A stretch of DNA of 64,000 nucleotides from Actibacterium lipolyticum (GCF_900184935.1 NZ_FXYE01000002.1:1-64000); one strand, 5' to 3'; positions 26,529 through 35,860 are shown, counted from the first letter of the stretch. The notes: generated by a model not told the origin, from the sequence alone. A program made the numbers and translations.

Positions 26529-27587
26529 CTATTGCGCGTTACTGGGAAACGTTTCGCGCCAGCGGCGGATAAAGCTTTCGCGCTTTTGACGATCAAGGGC
26601 CACCAAAAGCCCCGGCGCAAGTGTGATCGGACGCACAACGCCACCGCTGGCCTGACCCGCTTCCAGCTCGCCCTCTTCCCCGTCGATTGGAACGATCAAA
26701 AGAGCCTCGCGCAATTGCGCACGGCCAGTGTCGGATAACAGAAAATCCAGAAACGCCGTTGCCAGCCCGGCGTTTTCTGCCCCACGGGGGATCATCACGG
26801 CGCGCGACAGCACCAAGGTGTAATCGTTCGGGGCAATCACCCCGATCCGCGTGTCCTTCTCGGCCCGGGCCAGCGCGTATGAACCAAGGACGTTATAGGC
26901 CACCAGATACTGGCCATTCGCGACGCCATCGATGATCTCGGCAGAACAACAGGTGGCAATGGCATGAGTCCGGCCCAGCGATTCCAGCAAACCACCGAAT
27001 GTCGTGGCTTCTTGGGAATCGATGAAGGCAAACAGAAACCCAAGGCCCGATGCTTCGATGTCATAGGTCGCCACGCGGCCCGCATACCGGCTTTGATCCG
27101 GGCGCAGTAAATCAAGCAGGTCAAAGCGTGATTGGGGCACCTCGTCATAGGGAACCAAGTCCCGGTTATAGACCATGACCGCCGGTTCGCGCGTCACCCC
27201 CCACAGTTCGTCGCGCCAAATCAGTTCATCCCGCACACCGGCAGTTGCGTCCGATCGATGCGCCTGTGCGCAGGCATCATTCACCAGCTGCACCATTTGA
27301 TGCACACCGGAACTGATCAGCATATCGGCACTGGCGCGCCCCGCCGCGCAATCCGCTTTGCTAAGCGCAAACAGATCGTTAGAGCCCCACTGCTCATAAA
27401 GAATGCCAATATCGGTCTGGGTTTCCAGAAAGGCGTCAACCACGGGGCCGAAAACGGCGATGTCCGTTGTGCTGCGTATGGTCATCAGCTGTTTTGGATC
27501 ATCCGGGCCGAACACGGCTGTTGCTTCCTGCGCGAATGCGGGAACCACGCACATCGTCATCATAGCTGTCAGAAACGCTTTCATCAT
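26529..27587 (-). CDS. Periplasmic binding protein linked to the Tct two-component system
   Basis: 352 residues. A signal peptide (to about residue 19, VPAFAQ) precedes a type II binding-protein fold of the iron/phosphoglycerate class (extracellular solute-binding, AfuA/PgtC-like), with blocks WGVTREPAVMVYNRDLVPYDE, GVIAPNDYTLVLSRAVMIPRGA and FLLSDTGRAQLREAL. No permease or ATPase neighbours it. Instead its start overlaps the histidine kinase gene by four bases. In the PgtABC system the binding-protein-like PgtC acts in signalling, so this protein may be a sensory accessory to the kinase. Confidence 0.72.
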   Translation of the reverse strand: MMKAFLTAMMTMCVVPAFAQEATAVFGPDDPKQLMTIRSTTDIAVFGPVVDAFLETQTDIGILYEQWGSNDLFALSKADCAAGRASADMLISSGVHQMVQLVNDACAQAHRSDATAGVRDELIWRDELWGVTREPAVMVYNRDLVPYDEVPQSRFDLLDLLRPDQSRYAGRVATYDIEASGLGFLFAFIDSQEATTFGGLLESLGRTHAIATCCSAEIIDGVANGQYLVAYNVLGSYALARAEKDTRIGVIAPNDYTLVLSRAVMIPRGAENAGLATAFLDFLLSDTGRAQLREALLIVPIDGEEGELEAGQASGGVVRPITLAPGLLVALDRQKRESFIRRWRETFPSNAQ

Positions 27588-28972
27588 ACCTCCGTCGCTG
27601 GCAGAATGATCGCGGCCACAAAACCACCGCTGGGCTGTGGTTCCATCAGCATTTGCCCGTCATGCGCCCGCGCCACGGAATAGGCGATAGCCAACCCCAA
27701 ACCTGCGCTTTCCGATTTCGACGCTGCGGAACGTGCAAACCGTTCCCCCGCGCGGCTTAGGATTTCAGCAGGCGGCCCCTGCCCGGCATCCGTCACAGAC
27801 AAACGCGCTTGGCCCGCCTGAACGGACACGCCCACCGTGATGGGCTTCTTGCCGTGGCGCATCGCGTTGTTCAGCAGGTTTTTGGACGCTTCGGTCAACG
27901 ACAACGCATCACCCATCACCAAAACCGGATCTTCGGGAAGGTCCAGCCGAACGTCATCGCCAACCGACAGAACGTCATGGTCGCTGTCTTCCAGCACCTC
28001 AACCGCAATGTCGCGCAGGTCTATCACCTCGCGCCGGACCGTATCGGAACGATGGATCACCAGCGCGCGGCTTAGCATTTGGTCTAACAGACGCCCAAGC
28101 CCAACAGACCGGCGATGAATACGTTCCACGATCTTCTGCCGCCGGGTTTCATCTTGTTCCTCGGCAGCCAAATCCGCCTGAGCGCGAATGGCTGCCACCG
28201 GGGTGCGCAACTGGTGCGCCGTATCGCCGATCAGGTTGCGCATGGATGAAACCTGACGGTCCAAACGCGCCATAAAGCCGTTCAACGAAGACATCATAAC
28301 CGCCGCTTCGCGGGGGACGGTCATCTCGATCGGGGTCAGGTCATACGGATCACGCCGCCCCAACACTTCGCCGATATTGTCCAGCGGGCGCAGTGCGGAA
28401 CGTACTGCAAGCACGGCCAAAACCGCGATCACCGCACCCGTTATCGACAAAACGAACAGCGCGTTACGCGTTAGATCAAGCGCAAGGTCGCGTCGTGCCA
28501 GCGTTGTGTGGCCCACGATCACATGGACATTCCCCGAAAAGCTGCGTTCAGCGAACCGGCGAATAACCGTGGCATAGCGTGCCGGTTCCCCCCCGAAATC
28601 CGCATCAAAAAAGCTTTGATCCTTGCCCATGCTTTCCTTGGGCAATGGCGCAGTTTCATACCCCGTCAGTGTTTGCCCAGCCGGGCCAACCACGCGATAG
28701 ATGATGCGATCATCCGGCGCGAGGGCAAGCAATTGAAACGCCGAGCGCGGCAGATCAACAACCGCCTGCCCGTCTCGTACCGTGATCGACGCCGCAATGT
28801 CATTGGCTGCCCCGATCAGCAGCCGGTCATATGCTTCGCGCGCGGCTTGGCGCCCGTATGCGAACGCGGCCAGCGATACGAACACCCCGCCGATCAACAA
28901 AACGCCCGTCACGGCAAGCGCCACCCGCGCGGTTAACGACAGGCTGACCTTTTCATGTGGCGCGCTACGCAT
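27584..28972 (-). CDS. tctE: TctE-type sensor histidine kinase
   Basis: 462 residues. An N-terminal membrane helix (about 13-35), a periplasmic sensor of 2CSK_N type (about 36-165), a second helix (about 168-188), HAMP-like linker, HisKA with phospho-acceptor His in GDTAHQLRTPVAAIRAQADL near residue 250, and an HATPase domain with N-box NLLNNAMRHG and GLGLAIA. It phosphorylates the neighbouring response regulator. Its start overlaps that gene by eight bases. Confidence 0.9.
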   Translation of the reverse strand: MRSAPHEKVSLSLTARVALAVTGVLLIGGVFVSLAAFAYGRQAAREAYDRLLIGAANDIAASITVRDGQAVVDLPRSAFQLLALAPDDRIIYRVVGPAGQTLTGYETAPLPKESMGKDQSFFDADFGGEPARYATVIRRFAERSFSGNVHVIVGHTTLARRDLALDLTRNALFVLSITGAVIAVLAVLAVRSALRPLDNIGEVLGRRDPYDLTPIEMTVPREAAVMMSSLNGFMARLDRQVSSMRNLIGDTAHQLRTPVAAIRAQADLAAEEQDETRRQKIVERIHRRSVGLGRLLDQMLSRALVIHRSDTVRREVIDLRDIAVEVLEDSDHDVLSVGDDVRLDLPEDPVLVMGDALSLTEASKNLLNNAMRHGKKPITVGVSVQAGQARLSVTDAGQGPPAEILSRAGERFARSAASKSESAGLGLAIAYSVARAHDGQMLMEPQPSGGFVAAIILPATEV

Positions 28973-29636
28973 CTGCGTTCAGCCGATAACCCAGCCCACG
29001 CAACGTTTCGATAGAGGTGCCGCTGTTCACCAGCTTTTTGCGCAAACGCCCGACGTAGAGTTCCACAGCGTTCAGGCTGACCTCGGAATCCTCGAACGAG
29101 AAGAGACCGTCGAACAAACGCTCTTTGCTAAGCACTGCACCGGGGTTGCGCATGAAGATGTTCAAAAGCGCCATCTCGCGGCGGGTCATTGTGACAAGGC
29201 TACCGTCAATGCGCACCACTTTCGCCGCAGGGTCGAAGGCCAGCCGGGCAATCGCAATCTCGGCCCCTTTTTGGTTTTGATCACGGCGAACAAGTGCGCG
29301 AACTCTTGCCTCTAACTCTCTCAGATCAAATGGTTTTACCAGATAATCATCGGCGCCCTGATTAAGCGCCGTAATCCGATCATCCACAGCAAACTGCGCT
29401 GTCAGCATAAGAACCGGAGTGGTGTCTTTGTTGCGCCGCAACCGAAGCAGAATGTCGGTGCCCAGCCCATCAGGAAGGTGAATATCCAGCACCACAACAT
29501 CATAACGCTGTACATCAAGACAGGCCTGCCCATCGGCCAAAGTGGGCGCGATATCACAGGCAATGCCTGCCCGTTCGAAGCTGGCCGAAATCGCATCAGC
29601 CACATCGCCGGTATCTTCGACCAATAACAACCGCAC
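28965..29636 (-). CDS. tctD: TctD-type OmpR-family response regulator
   Basis: 223 residues from GTG 29636, where MRLLLVEDTGDVADAI begins; a GGGAGGGG site lies upstream, and longer frames run into the divergent promoter. The receiver domain has acidic pocket E-D, phospho-acceptor Asp in VVVLDIHLPDG and the KPFDLRELEARV lysine. The winged-helix DNA-binding domain (about 125-223) ends RGLGYRLNADA. It very likely activates the divergent tctCBA operon. Confidence 0.92.
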   Translation of the reverse strand: MRLLLVEDTGDVADAISASFERAGIACDIAPTLADGQACLDVQRYDVVVLDIHLPDGLGTDILLRLRRNKDTTPVLMLTAQFAVDDRITALNQGADDYLVKPFDLRELEARVRALVRRDQNQKGAEIAIARLAFDPAAKVVRIDGSLVTMTRREMALLNIFMRNPGAVLSKERLFDGLFSFEDSEVSLNAVELYVGRLRKKLVNSGTSIETLRGLGYRLNADA

Positions 29637-29707
29637 TTGTCTGCCCCTCCCAAGACAGGGCCAGTCTATGCAAGCCCAGCGACCGCGTGAAGACCCCAAG
29701 CGCCCCG

Positions 29708-29740
29708 TGACAGGTTCATGACAGACACCCGCGCTATAGT
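29708..29740 (+). promoter_or_regulatory. Candidate TctD-dependent promoter of tctC
   Basis: Two direct TGACAG repeats at 29708-29713 and 29719-29724 are spaced 11 bp, one helical turn, as for OmpR-family dimers. They overlap the expected -35 of a -10 TATAGT at 29735-29740, and no good -35 hexamer is present, which fits activator dependence. GGAGGA precedes the tctC ATG at 29797. Confidence 0.55.
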
Positions 29741-29796
29741 GAACTCCTGCCACAGACAGGGAGGTCTGCGGCCAATATCGTATCGGAGGAGATACC

Positions 29797-30789
29797 ATGA
29801 CACTCACTCTCACCCGTCGTGCCTTTACGGCAGCGGCAATCCTTACCTGTACCGCTTTTGGCGCACATGCTGAGGGTTTCACCCCCGAGAACCCAGAATG
29901 TATCGCACCGGCAAACCCCGGTGGCGGTTGGGATTTCACATGCCGTCAGGTTGGTAAATCGCTTCAGGATCAGGGCCTTATCCCTTCGACCATGCAGGTT
30001 GTGAACCTTGCTGGCGGCGGCGGTGGCGTTGCGTTCGCTGAAGTTGTGAACAAGCGTTCTGACAGCAACGACCTGATCGTCGCTGCATCTTCCGCCACGG
30101 CGACTCGTTTGGCTCAGGGCGCATATCCTGGTAACTCCATGGATCAGGTTCGCTGGCTTGCAGCCATCGGTGCTGACTATGGCGTAATCGCGGTTGCCGC
30201 TGACAGCGAACTGAACTCGCTTCCTGATCTGCTTGACCAAATCAAGGCTGACCCGAAATCCGTTTCGGTTGCCGGTGGTTCGGCTGTTGGTGGCTGGGAT
30301 CACCTGAAAGTTCTGATCGCAACCAACGCTTACGGCATCGAAGATGTACGTTCCGTTAAATACATCGCGTTCGATGGCGGCGGCGAAGCTGTTACCCAGC
30401 TTTTGGCTGGTTCGGTTCAGGCCTTCACCGGCGATCTATCCGAAACCAAAGGCTTTGTAGACAGCGGCGACGTTAAGATCCTTGCTGTTCTGTCGCCAGA
30501 GCGTCTGCCAGGCGAATTCGCGGATATCCCCACCGCGAAAGAGCAAGGCGTAGAGGCAATCGGCGCGAACTGGCGCGGTTTCTATGCACCGGGCAACATG
30601 TCCGATGCGGCCTATGACTACTGGGTAAACGACATCGCAACACTGTACGCATCCGACGAATGGAAAGAGATCATGACCGCCAACGGTCTTGCTCCTCTCG
30701 ACCTTCAGGGCGACGCGTTCCAGTCGTTCGTTGGTGACTCCGTTGCGCAGATCCAAGCGATCTCTCGCGAAATCGGTATTATCAAGTAA
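29797..30789 (+). CDS. tctC: Tripartite tricarboxylate transporter binding protein
   Basis: 330 residues. Signal peptide with twin Arg (TLTRRAFTAAAIL, cleaved after AHA). The TctC/Bug fold is shown by ANPGGGWDFTCRQVGK, the NLAGGGGGVAF loop and GGSAVGGWDHLKVL. It binds a carboxylate in the periplasm and delivers it to TctAB. It uses more GCT/GTT/GGT codons than its neighbours, a sign of high expression, and a terminator hairpin directly follows, so it is probably the most abundant product of the operon. Confidence 0.93.
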   Translation: MTLTLTRRAFTAAAILTCTAFGAHAEGFTPENPECIAPANPGGGWDFTCRQVGKSLQDQGLIPSTMQVVNLAGGGGGVAFAEVVNKRSDSNDLIVAASSATATRLAQGAYPGNSMDQVRWLAAIGADYGVIAVAADSELNSLPDLLDQIKADPKSVSVAGGSAVGGWDHLKVLIATNAYGIEDVRSVKYIAFDGGGEAVTQLLAGSVQAFTGDLSETKGFVDSGDVKILAVLSPERLPGEFADIPTAKEQGVEAIGANWRGFYAPGNMSDAAYDYWVNDIATLYASDEWKEIMTANGLAPLDLQGDAFQSFVGDSVAQIQAISREIGIIK

Positions 30790-30803
30790 TCAGCTTACAG
30801 ATC

Positions 30804-30830
30804 GGGGCGCCCATTCGGCGCCCCGTTTTC
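30804..30830 (+). terminator. Intra-operon terminator/attenuator after tctC
   Basis: An 8-bp perfect GC stem (GGGGCGCC / GGCGCCCC, loop CATTC) followed by GTTTTC. It lies 14 bp after the tctC stop and 56 bp before tctB. It should end part of the transcripts, giving a binding-protein excess over membrane subunits, or stabilise the tctC 3' end. Confidence 0.8.
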
Positions 30831-30885
30831 TATTGCGCGGGCCGCACGGCCGCCCGCCACCAATCCAATACCCTGGGAGGAAACT

Positions 30886-31317
30886 ATGAGTGACCGCATT
30901 TTCGGCGGCGTTGGCGTAATCTTAGCGCTGATCTTTGCCTGGCAGGCAACGGTCATTGAGGAAAGCTTTCTCAGCGATGCAGTTGGCCCCAAAGCCTTTC
31001 CGCTGATCATCGCCGCGGTGCTTGGCCTTTCGTCGTTGTATTTTCTGCTGAAACCCGATGCAGAACCCACTTGGCCCACCTTTGGTCGCGTCGCCGAAAT
31101 CGGCTTGGCGGTCGCGGTAATGGTCGCCTATGCGATCATGCTGCCTGAACTTGGGTTCGTTATCGCAACCGCGCTGGCTGCCACGTATCTGACATGGCGT
31201 CTGGGCACAGCACCCGTTCAATCCATCATCGTAGGCGTTCTGACATCGGTCGGCATCTACGTCGTCTTTCACCTTATTCTTGGCCTGTCCTTGGCCAAGG
31301 GTCCCTTCGGTTTCTAA
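30886..31317 (+). CDS. tctB: Tripartite tricarboxylate transporter small membrane subunit
   Basis: 143 residues with four membrane segments (about 5-20, 35-52, 72-90 and 110-135), the TctB size and pattern, with the AFPLIIAAVLGLSSLYFL block. GGGAGG precedes the ATG. It partners TctA in the inner membrane. The stop is 12 bp before tctA. Confidence 0.9.
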   Translation: MSDRIFGGVGVILALIFAWQATVIEESFLSDAVGPKAFPLIIAAVLGLSSLYFLLKPDAEPTWPTFGRVAEIGLAVAVMVAYAIMLPELGFVIATALAATYLTWRLGTAPVQSIIVGVLTSVGIYVVFHLILGLSLAKGPFGF

Positions 31318-31329
31318 GGAGCGGAACGC

Positions 31330-32868
31330 ATGGAAACTCTCGCTTCTTTAGGAGATGGCTTTTTCATCGCCATCACGTGGCAAAACCTGTTGCTGGCCTT
31401 CATGGGCTGCTTTCTTGGCACGATCATGGGTGCCCTGCCCGGTCTTGGCCCATCAAACGGTGTGGCAATCCTGATCCCGCTGGCATTCACACTGGGTCTA
31501 GGCGCGACGCCTGCGCTTATCCTGCTGACCTCGGTCTATTATGGGGCAATGTATGGCGGGCGGATTTCTTCGATCCTGCTGAACATTCCGGGTGACGAAC
31601 CGGCAATGATGACCTGTCTTGACGGCTATCCGATGGCCAAAGCGGGCCGCGCTGGCGAAGCACTGGCCCTGTCCGGCATCGCATCCTTCTTTGGGTCGTT
31701 CTTCGCGACTTGGGGTCTGGTTCTGCTGGCACCACAGCTGGTTAAGGTCGCGCTTTGGTTCGGCCCTGCGGAATACTTTGCATTGTTCACGTTGGCCTTT
31801 GCCACGCTTGGCGGCATCTCTTCCACGAACCAAGCGAAGTCTGCTTTCGCTGCTGCGCTTGGCCTTGGCCTTGCGATGGTGGGCATTGACACCCAAACCG
31901 GCGTACCACGTTTCACGTTTGGCGAAGTGCATCTTTATGACGGCATCGACTTCCTTGTTGCCATCGTCGGCCTATTCGCCCTGTCCGAGGTGTTCGTGTT
32001 CCTTGAGCACGGCAACCTGAAACGCGACAGCGCCGCGCCGAAGATGAAAATCGGCAAGATTGTTCCAAGTCTCAGCCTTGTCAAATCCTGTATCCCAACG
32101 ATGTTCCGCACAACGGGCCTTGGCTTTATCGCGGGTGTTCTGCCGGGTGCTGGCGCCTCCCTTGGTTCGTTTATTTCCTATTCCATGGAAAAACGGCTGG
32201 TGGATAAAGAAGGCACCTTTGGCACGGGCGATCCACGTGGCGTTGCCGCACCCGAGGCTGGCAACAACGCCGCCGCAGGCGGTGCGTTGGTGCCAATGCT
32301 GGCGCTTGGCGTGCCCGGGTCTGGCACGACGGCGGTTCTGTTGGCGGTTCTTCTTGCGCTGAACATCACGCCGGGTCCGTTGTTGTTCACACAGAACCCT
32401 GACGTTGTCTGGGGCCTGATCGCCGCGCTGTTCATCGCGAACTTTATGCTGCTGGCGATGAACATCCCGATGGTTGGCCTGTTCACCCGCGTTCTGTTGG
32501 TGCCGCCGCGCATCCTGATGCCGGTTGTTGCGATGGTGTCGTTCGTAGGCATCTACGGCATTTCGGGGTCTAGCTTCGATTTGCTGGTGATGATCGCCTT
32601 CGGTGTGCTGGGCTGGGTCTTGCGTAAACTGGACGTGCCGTTGGTACCGATCATCCTTGGCACGTTGCTGGGCAACGCCATGGAATCCAACCTGCGCCGT
32701 GCGATCACCATCGACAACGGCAATTGGGGCACGCTGATCGACTCTCCGCTGTCCATCCTGCTTTGGTCCATCGCGGCCATCGGTTTCATCCTGCCGATCA
32801 TCTTCGGCAAAATGATGAAACGCCGGATGCGGATGGCACGCGACGAAGAAGGCGCGATCCAAGACTAA
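31330..32868 (+). CDS. tctA: Tripartite tricarboxylate transporter large membrane subunit
   Basis: 512 residues, about 12 membrane segments. TctA signatures are complete: GCFLGTIMGALPGLGPSNGV near residue 31, YYGAMYGGRISSILLNIPG near residue 70, and GVLPGAGASLGSF near residue 265. It is the transport channel, using proton or sodium gradients. A strong terminator follows. Confidence 0.95.
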   Translation: METLASLGDGFFIAITWQNLLLAFMGCFLGTIMGALPGLGPSNGVAILIPLAFTLGLGATPALILLTSVYYGAMYGGRISSILLNIPGDEPAMMTCLDGYPMAKAGRAGEALALSGIASFFGSFFATWGLVLLAPQLVKVALWFGPAEYFALFTLAFATLGGISSTNQAKSAFAAALGLGLAMVGIDTQTGVPRFTFGEVHLYDGIDFLVAIVGLFALSEVFVFLEHGNLKRDSAAPKMKIGKIVPSLSLVKSCIPTMFRTTGLGFIAGVLPGAGASLGSFISYSMEKRLVDKEGTFGTGDPRGVAAPEAGNNAAAGGALVPMLALGVPGSGTTAVLLAVLLALNITPGPLLFTQNPDVVWGLIAALFIANFMLLAMNIPMVGLFTRVLLVPPRILMPVVAMVSFVGIYGISGSSFDLLVMIAFGVLGWVLRKLDVPLVPIILGTLLGNAMESNLRRAITIDNGNWGTLIDSPLSILLWSIAAIGFILPIIFGKMMKRRMRMARDEEGAIQD

Positions 32869-32895
32869 GTGCACATTTCCACTCACATGTGACTT

Positions 32896-32923
32896 GGCGC
32901 GCCCTTTTGGGCGCGCCTTTTTT
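32896..32923 (+). terminator. Rho-independent terminator of tctCBA
   Basis: A 9-bp perfect stem, GGCGCGCCC / GGGCGCGCC, with a TTTT loop and a six-T tail, 27 bp after the tctA stop. Confidence 0.93.
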
Positions 32924-33082
32924 GTTTCTTGGTCGAAACCAAGGCCAATATGGCGTATTACCGGCTGGACTAAGCGCGGTTTCACAAGTAAGTCCGCAGC
33001 TTCTCCATTTATGGCCCTACGCTCTGACCCAATGACGGGCACTGGCGACATGCCGATGGACAGGACCCAAGCAAGGCCACAA

Positions 33083-35158
33083 ATGACAGACGCACCCGAA
33101 ATTATCCAACCTCTCGCCGACGCTCTTGAAGCACGCGGTTACGAAGACCTGACACCGGTTCAAAAAGCCGTTGTGAAACCCGATCTGGGCAACGCCGACC
33201 TTTTGGTCTCGGCCCAGACCGGGTCAGGTAAAACCGTCGGTTTTGGTTTGGCCATCGCGCCAACCCTTCTTGGCGAAGAAACACGCTTTGGCCCGGCGGC
33301 GACGCCGCTGGCCTTGGTGATCGCACCAACCCGCGAACTTGCGATGCAGGTGAAACGCGAACTGGATTGGCTCTATGCCAAGACCGGCGCCATCGTGACA
33401 TCCTGCGTTGGCGGGATGGATATGCGCGACGAACGCCGCGCGCTGGACCGTGGCGCGCACATCGTCGTTGGCACGCCCGGCCGTTTGGTCGATCACATCC
33501 GCCGCAATTCGTTGGACATGTCGGCCATGCGCGCCGTCGTTCTGGACGAAGCTGATGAGATGCTTGACCTTGGCTTCCGCGAAGACCTTGAATTCATCCT
33601 TGGCGAAGCCCCCGAAGATCGCCGCACGCTGATGTTCTCGGCCACGGTGCCGCGCGCGATTGCCTCGCTTGCCGAAGGGTATCAAAAAGACGCCATCCGC
33701 GTGACGACCGTCGCAGAAAAATCCCAGCACGCCGATATCGAATATCGCGCACTTAGCGTCGCCTCGCCCGATCCGGAAAACGCCATCATCAACGTGCTGC
33801 GGTATTACGAGGCGCAAAACGCCATCGTATTCTGCAACACCCGCGCGATGGTAAACCGCCTGACCGCACGCTTTTCCAACCGCGGTTTCGCCGTTGTCGC
33901 CCTATCGGGCGAGCTAAGCCAGAACGAACGCTCCCACGCGCTTCAGGCGATGCGTGACGGGCGGGCGCGGGTTTGTGTGGCAACCGATGTGGCCGCACGC
34001 GGTATCGACCTGCCCAACCTTGAACTGGTGATCCACGCAGAGCTGCCCAACAACTCTGAAACACTTTTGCACCGTTCTGGCCGCACAGGCCGCGCGGGTC
34101 GCAAAGGCGTCAGCGCGCTGATCGTACCGGCGCGCGCCCGTAAAAAGGCCGAACGCCTTTTGAAATTCGCCAAGATCAACGCCGAATGGGCAGCCCCCCC
34201 ATCCGCCGAAGAGGTTCTGCGCCGCGACGAAGAACGCCTGTTGGCCGATCCCGTCTGGACCGAGGCCGTTTCCGCCGACGAACAGGAATTCGTAACCAAG
34301 CTGGTCGAATTGCATTCTGCCGAACAAATCGCCGCCGCATACATGCGCCTTTACCGCGACAAACACTCGGCCCCAGAAGAGCTGGCAAAAGCTGGCCCCG
34401 ACGACGGCAAGCGCCAACGCGAGGCATTCGGGCCAAGCACTTGGTTCTCTGTCTCTGTCGGGCGCAGCCAAAATGCAGAGCCACGCTGGTTGCTGCCGAT
34501 GCTGTGCCGCGCCGGGAACATTACTAAAGACGAAATCGGTGCGATCCGCATTCAGCAGGAAGAGACGTTTGTTGAACTGTCGCAGTCCTGCGTTTCGGGC
34601 TTTGTCGCGGCCATCGGCCCTGACATGCAGCTTGAAGGCGAAGCAAAGCTGACCCAGTTGGACAAAGCGCCCGACTTGGCCAACATGCCACGCCCCGGCC
34701 CTTCGAAACCTTATCGCGGTGGCAAATCTGATGGCCCGCGCGGATCTTACAAGCGTGACGAAAACCGCGCCCCGCGCCCAAAGCGCGACGACGATTACAA
34801 ACCACGCCCTAAACCCCGTGACGAACATCGCCCGGTGCATAAGCCCAAAAGCGATTTCAACCCGGATCAAGGTGCCCCCGAAGGGATCGAGGCCCCCAAG
34901 CCAAAGCAGCGCTATGGCAAAGAGGACTTCGGCGGAAAGAAAAAATCGGCAGGTCGCCCCAAAGATAAGAAATTTGGCAAGTCTTCTGGTTCCAAACCCG
35001 AAGGCAGCAAGGCCCCGGCGAAAAAGCCATACCAGGGCGATGCCAAGAACACATCGAAACGGTTCACACCTCCGGGTGCTAAGCCGACAAAAGGCCCGGG
35101 CGGCAAGCCTCGGGTGTCGCGCGGTGCCAACGCGGTACCAAAGCGCGGCAAAAAATAA
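33083..35158 (+). CDS. deaD: DEAD-box RNA helicase, DeaD/CsdA type
   Basis: 691 residues from ATG 33083 (MTDAPEII); an upstream in-frame ATG at 33032 is possible. Helicase motifs occur in order: SAQTGSGKT, PTRELA, GTPGRL, DEAD, SAT, and RTGRAGR. A DbpA-type RNA-binding domain lies at about residues 485-560 (FSVSVGRSQNAEPRW). The last 130 residues are a Lys/Arg/Gly/Pro-rich disordered tail. The family unwinds RNA in ribosome assembly and mRNA decay, notably at low temperature. It is separated from tctA by a terminator, so it is its own unit. Confidence 0.9.
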   Translation: MTDAPEIIQPLADALEARGYEDLTPVQKAVVKPDLGNADLLVSAQTGSGKTVGFGLAIAPTLLGEETRFGPAATPLALVIAPTRELAMQVKRELDWLYAKTGAIVTSCVGGMDMRDERRALDRGAHIVVGTPGRLVDHIRRNSLDMSAMRAVVLDEADEMLDLGFREDLEFILGEAPEDRRTLMFSATVPRAIASLAEGYQKDAIRVTTVAEKSQHADIEYRALSVASPDPENAIINVLRYYEAQNAIVFCNTRAMVNRLTARFSNRGFAVVALSGELSQNERSHALQAMRDGRARVCVATDVAARGIDLPNLELVIHAELPNNSETLLHRSGRTGRAGRKGVSALIVPARARKKAERLLKFAKINAEWAAPPSAEEVLRRDEERLLADPVWTEAVSADEQEFVTKLVELHSAEQIAAAYMRLYRDKHSAPEELAKAGPDDGKRQREAFGPSTWFSVSVGRSQNAEPRWLLPMLCRAGNITKDEIGAIRIQQEETFVELSQSCVSGFVAAIGPDMQLEGEAKLTQLDKAPDLANMPRPGPSKPYRGGKSDGPRGSYKRDENRAPRPKRDDDYKPRPKPRDEHRPVHKPKSDFNPDQGAPEGIEAPKPKQRYGKEDFGGKKKSAGRPKDKKFGKSSGSKPEGSKAPAKKPYQGDAKNTSKRFTPPGAKPTKGPGGKPRVSRGANAVPKRGKK

Positions 35159-35186
35159 GGATTAGCCTTTTCTAGGGCCAACAAGA

Positions 35187-35212
35187 TCAGGGGCCGAACC
35201 GTCGGCCCCTGA
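35187..35212 (+). terminator. Strong hairpin after the DEAD-box gene
   Basis: An 11-bp perfect stem (TCAGGGGCCGA / TCGGCCCCTGA) with an ACCG loop, 28 bp after the stop. There is no T-tract directly after it, so it may be a 3'-end stabiliser or a Rho-assisted end, not a classical terminator. Confidence 0.5.
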
Positions 35213-35349
35213 CGATCCCCCACCTCTTTTCATCCACGCACGGCCCGCTGGGCTTTGTCGACACAAATCGTCGAATATGTTACCTTATCTAAGGCGACAT
35301 ATGCCGATACAGTTCCGTCTTATGCCGCCTGATTTTCAAGGAGGCATTC

Positions 35350-35805
35350 ATGAAACTTTTTCGGATTTTGCCCAGCTTCATTGTTCTGTTGCTCATCGCG
35401 TCCCCGTCATTTGCGGATTGGAAAACCGTTCAGTCAAACGGGAAAGCGCGCGCTGTTTACCAAAGCGGAAACTATGAAGTTTGGATTCACTGTCGTCGCG
35501 GTCAGGGCTTGGAACTTTGGCTAAGGGATCTGACCTTAAGTGGACGCGACTTTCAGAACGTCAGGTCGCTTATGATGTGGGTCAAGCTTCCCGATGGACG
35601 AACGGACCGCTGGCCCGTCACTGTGGTTCAAGAAGGTGCCGGTATTTCTGGCGCGCTTTTGGTATCGGACTTCAACCTAGAATTCTTCCGCAACGCCCAA
35701 AGCTTTGAGCTGGACTCGCCGCAAACCCGGCAGGTCTTTCTTTCCGGCGACATGCGGGGCACCGGCGCCGCACGTCTGGCGTTTCTTGAACAATGTGGGC
35801 TGTGA
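35350..35805 (+). CDS. Exported protein of unknown function
   Basis: 151 residues with an AAGGAGG ribosome-binding site. The signal peptide MKLFRILPSFIVLLLIASPSFA is clear. The mature 130 residues look like a beta-rich domain with two cysteines (HCRRGQG and the C-terminal QCGL) that could form a disulfide. It sits alone between a hairpin and a terminator and is convergent with rlmE. I do not recognise the family. Confidence 0.65.
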   Translation: MKLFRILPSFIVLLLIASPSFADWKTVQSNGKARAVYQSGNYEVWIHCRRGQGLELWLRDLTLSGRDFQNVRSLMMWVKLPDGRTDRWPVTVVQEGAGISGALLVSDFNLEFFRNAQSFELDSPQTRQVFLSGDMRGTGAARLAFLEQCGL

Positions 35806-35827
35806 ATTGCCCTATCTGGGCAGGCGT

Positions 35828-35858
35828 CAGGGGGCCGGGTCAAACCGGCCCCTGTTTT
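35828..35858. terminator. Terminator between convergent genes
   Basis: Stem CAGGGG-(G bulge)-CCGG / CCGGCCCCTG with a six-base loop, followed by TTTTC on the plus strand. It lies between the stop at 35805 and the rlmE stop at 35861. For rlmE on the other strand it could serve only weakly. Confidence 0.75.
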
Positions 35859-35860
35859 CG

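Noticed and set aside
31972-33051. 359-codon minus-strand ORF
   Set aside because: Antisense to tctA; His/Gln/Arg-rich and crosses the tctA terminator.
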